A stretch of 64,000 bases of DNA from the NCBI GenBank assembly GCA_021234535.1, contig CM037837.1, positions 7,414,218-7,478,217 of the forward strand. The letters are read 5' to 3'. Every line of letters starts with the position of its first letter. The stretch's first letter is position 1. The DNA comes from Stichopus chloronotus (Eukaryota > Echinodermata > Holothuroidea > Aspidochirotida > Stichopodidae). The position numbers and the translations under genes were made by a program. Under the pieces are notes generated by a model, which was not told the DNA's origin, made no database searches, and saw only the letters and a list, made by a program, of their open reading frames with translations. Shown here one piece after another: positions 61,359 to 64,000 of the stretch.

Positions 61359-62575
61359 ACTCAAGGATATAGATGCATTGCTGTAGTCTTGGTCAATTCA
61401 AGTATACTCTGTGATGTCATAGATACTGTATTGAGAGGGTAGAGTAAGGTAGTAAGATAATTACAAAAACAGGTTTACTAAGAACGATTTATCGTGAAGC
61501 CTTGTATGCCCACGCAGCTATCAGTAGCTTTATTAGAGGCAGTAAATCAATTAAGAAGGTTTGTACTCTGCATTTATGCTATTAGAGAACATGCACTTTT
61601 GTAATAGGTTAGTCTCGGTATAACTCAAGATTTGTTTGACATTAGTACCAAATTCTAGATTTGCAATATCCCATGTATGCATTCCAACCATAGTTGTAGC
61701 ATTTGCTGAAGGATTTTTTTTTTCCTGGTTTTTTAATAAATTGGCTTGAATTGAAGCTCTGTTGTTCACACCATGCACTGTAATCAAATTTGCTTCACTG
61801 TCAAGTCCTTTAAATTAAAGTTGCACATTGAATAATCAAACATTTCACTGTCGCCTGTTGAGGACTTTTTTGGGGGGATCGGTGCGAGTTACGTCTGATT
61901 ATTTCTTGGCACGTGTGACACCAATTACAGCTGGGCTACGTCGACTCCACTGGGAAGTTTCCACGGGACCTTTGCTGCTGCACGCACACACAGTGGTGTC
62001 CAAATAGTCGGTGCCAACCATTCTGATGAGATTCTATTACAAGTCCAGGAATCAGGGCGACAAGAAGAACCATGCAGTGAAAGGGATTCCGTACGGAACA
62101 GACCCGGACGGTGTTACTGGTGCCACACAGTGGTAGCGATCACAACGTCTCGCCCAGATTGAAAGCCCCAAATGTGTGAATCTGCCATGGTCTGGTGATT
62201 CACAGCTGGCATATAAGCTAGTGTAAACGTTCCAAATATAGACGAGGCTTATAGCTACCACGGCAGCCCCACTGTTAGCTAAGTGGTATTAGACACACAC
62301 TTCTTCGCACCTTCCATGCATTGAGCTGTTTGCGAGTTTGTGGTACATGTGAGCGAGATATTGATATTTTGTTTCCACATAGTGGATTCTCTGAATGGTT
62401 TTACTCGGAAGCGATGGGGTCACGGTCGTTTGCATGTGTCGGACTTAAAAAAAGAATTGCGGGGGTGTCAATTAACCCTTTGCTGTACTTTGAAACATGA
62501 AGAAAGACCTTGCAATTTGTACCACTTGCATGTACTAAATTTTCTCACAAAGCTGCACAAATGATTGCATTTCAG

Positions 62576-62680
62576 TTGTATCGATATAAATGCAGTTTCT
62601 GTGTAATCTCTTTGTTTATTATTTATTGTTTCTTGTCGCTGGTCTGCTTAGCCGTTGCATTAAGGGAGAATTGGGCATTT
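62576..62680 (+). CDS. Weak candidate for the transmembrane exon
   Basis: This is a 35-codon stretch between cag (ends 62575) and gtgagt (62681), phase 0 on both sides as in the other exons. It encodes LYRYKC, then a hydrophobic helix ending LSLVCLAVAL. Placed after exon 4, the helix would start about 15 residues after ARI, as in vertebrate ZNRF3, where SLVCL also occurs. Against it: the conserved EYFDMGIF stretch and the basic residues after the helix are missing, the pyrimidine tract is poor, and T-rich sequence often reads as hydrophobic. Confidence 0.2.
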
Positions 62681-64000
62681 GTGAGTGTATCATGTCGCAT
62701 CAGTACTATAAAGTGAAGAATAGGGATGGCAGTCATGAGTGATAAACGGCTTTGCTTTCAGGAGTGGACTTGCCCACCCCCCCCTCCTGATACGTGGGAA
62801 ATTAAAAAAAATAAGAACCTTTTTGAAACAGTGCGCTTTGACACCTTACATTTAACAACCTTAATTTTAGGCAAATATATGTCATTGTATTCCACTTAAG
62901 CTCTAATGTTATTTATGTAATGCATAGTCTTTCTTGGACGTAAAATAAGCCCTTTCTCATGTCTGTGAAACTAAGGAGGAACTCATTTCCTACCAGAAAC
63001 TGTAAGATGTCCCAACAATTGTCTCCCAGGATTTTAAGTCTCAATTCGCATCACTTTTGAGTCTGTTGCGGTTGCATCTACATATCCCCTTCCTTCGTAA
63101 GAGAATTTCAAGGGGTGGGTCCCCATTCATTCCATATTGATCAATTTCAAACTAAGTGGGCCCAGTTGCCCTTACATAGCATCAAGTAGGCCCAACCATG
63201 GAGTACTGCCAAATTATGGCAGACTTTGTAAATATGGGAGGGAATTTTGATGAACACTTGAAACACTGCTACTGTAAGATAGATGCCATTGCTAGGACAG
63301 GAAGAGAAAAGCTATATGTAAAGCTCATTTGCCCATTTCCTCATACCAGTGGCAGGCCAGTATAAATTTCTTTGAGGGCCCCCTGTGTGTGTGAAACATC
63401 ACAACATCAACGCATTCAACTCTAAATCATCCGTTTTACCTTCTTTTGTGAAAATATGCTGGGGGGAGAAACCAGGAGGAAAAAGGCCTTTCTTTATCAG
63501 AGGCTGTGTAAATGTTTGTGGAAGATGTTCTGTAGAAGTCTAATTGCTTTAATAGGCTAAACATAATGACACCTATTTAAAGATGCTCCAATTACAGTTA
63601 ATAAGAGGCCTGGTTTAGAACTCGACGGACCCTGCTGAGAGCCTGAGACATAAAAGAAACAATGGAACATCAATTATTTGTAGTTTCTTTTGTCTGTGTA
63701 GCCCGTGTTTTCACTTCCCTTGTCCCAATAAACGGTTCCAAACCATTACAATGGAGTCACACTGAGAACTTCACCATTTCTTGCTCTGAAATTGTTGTGG
63801 CTCTTTTTCTTTTTTCTTTTTTTTTTCCTGATAAAAGGTCTTGTTTAAGGGGGTTCACACTGTGTGGCCACCCTTGTTAGTAGTTTGGATACTCCCTTCA
63901 GTTGCGAAGGCTTAAATGGCTGATTCAGGTTTCAGGAATGAGCTGATATTAATGTACTAGCTTCGTTTTGTGCAGATACAAGGAAATTTACCCCCACAGT

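Larger units (their letters stand above)
56301..64000. other. Start of intron 4 and right edge
   Basis: No exon with the expected transmembrane or RING sequence is certain. It contains a candidate small exon (62576-62680), a DR1-satellite fragment (58825-58860), a hairpin (60958-60993), a possible inverted-repeat element (61092-61358), a GC-richer island (about 61860-62290), and T/C/G runs. Confidence 0.55.

Noticed and set aside
1..64000. CRISPR arrays, operons, bacterial promoters or terminators
   Set aside because: The DNA is eukaryotic (spliced gene, long introns), and no regular direct-repeat/spacer array is present.

Overview
The window is animal genomic DNA: AT-rich, intron-dominated, crowded with degenerate repeats, and without operons or long open frames. 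One real protein-coding gene can be supported. Its first four coding exons lie on the + strand at 2344-2559, 33621-33746, 42989-43063 and 56157-56300, and the gene runs off the right edge. Spliced, they give 187 residues: a signal peptide followed by a protease-associated (PA) type ectodomain that I recognise as ZNRF3/RNF43. This is the transmembrane E3 ubiquitin ligase that removes Frizzled/LRP6 from the cell surface and is inhibited by R-spondin. The transmembrane and RING parts are not convincingly inside the window. Protein divergence and repeat style (including the TAGGCCTA palindrome at several sites) suggest an invertebrate deuterostome, most likely an echinoderm. That is inference, and I cannot name a species.

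Layout: 1-2343 is upstream sequence and 5' leader, with a consensus TCF/LEF site at 1650-1658, a second TCF-like site at 1589-1596, and two short upstream ORFs, one of which ends on the start codon. Exon 1 follows, then intron 1 (31.1 kb), exon 2, intron 2 (9.2 kb), exon 3, intron 3 (13.1 kb), exon 4 and the start of intron 4. All four donors fall after a complete codon (phase 0).

The introns carry at least four families of degenerate tandem repeats. One, with a unit of about 146 bp, carries the nuclear-receptor DR1 motif AGGTCAAAGGTCA. They also hold several short inverted-repeat elements (MITE-like), two tRNA-like relics, several hairpins and palindromes, a 550-bp ATC/ATT-rich block, and a small dispersed family built on AGACAGGTAAGTGA. 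I found no second gene I would defend. Long open frames at 52596-53279 (minus) and 23071-23526 (plus) are flagged as uncertain.

All alignments were made by eye, so repeat boundaries are approximate. The ZNRF3/RNF43 identification rests on recognised family motifs plus correct splice sites, phases and segment lengths, not on a database search.
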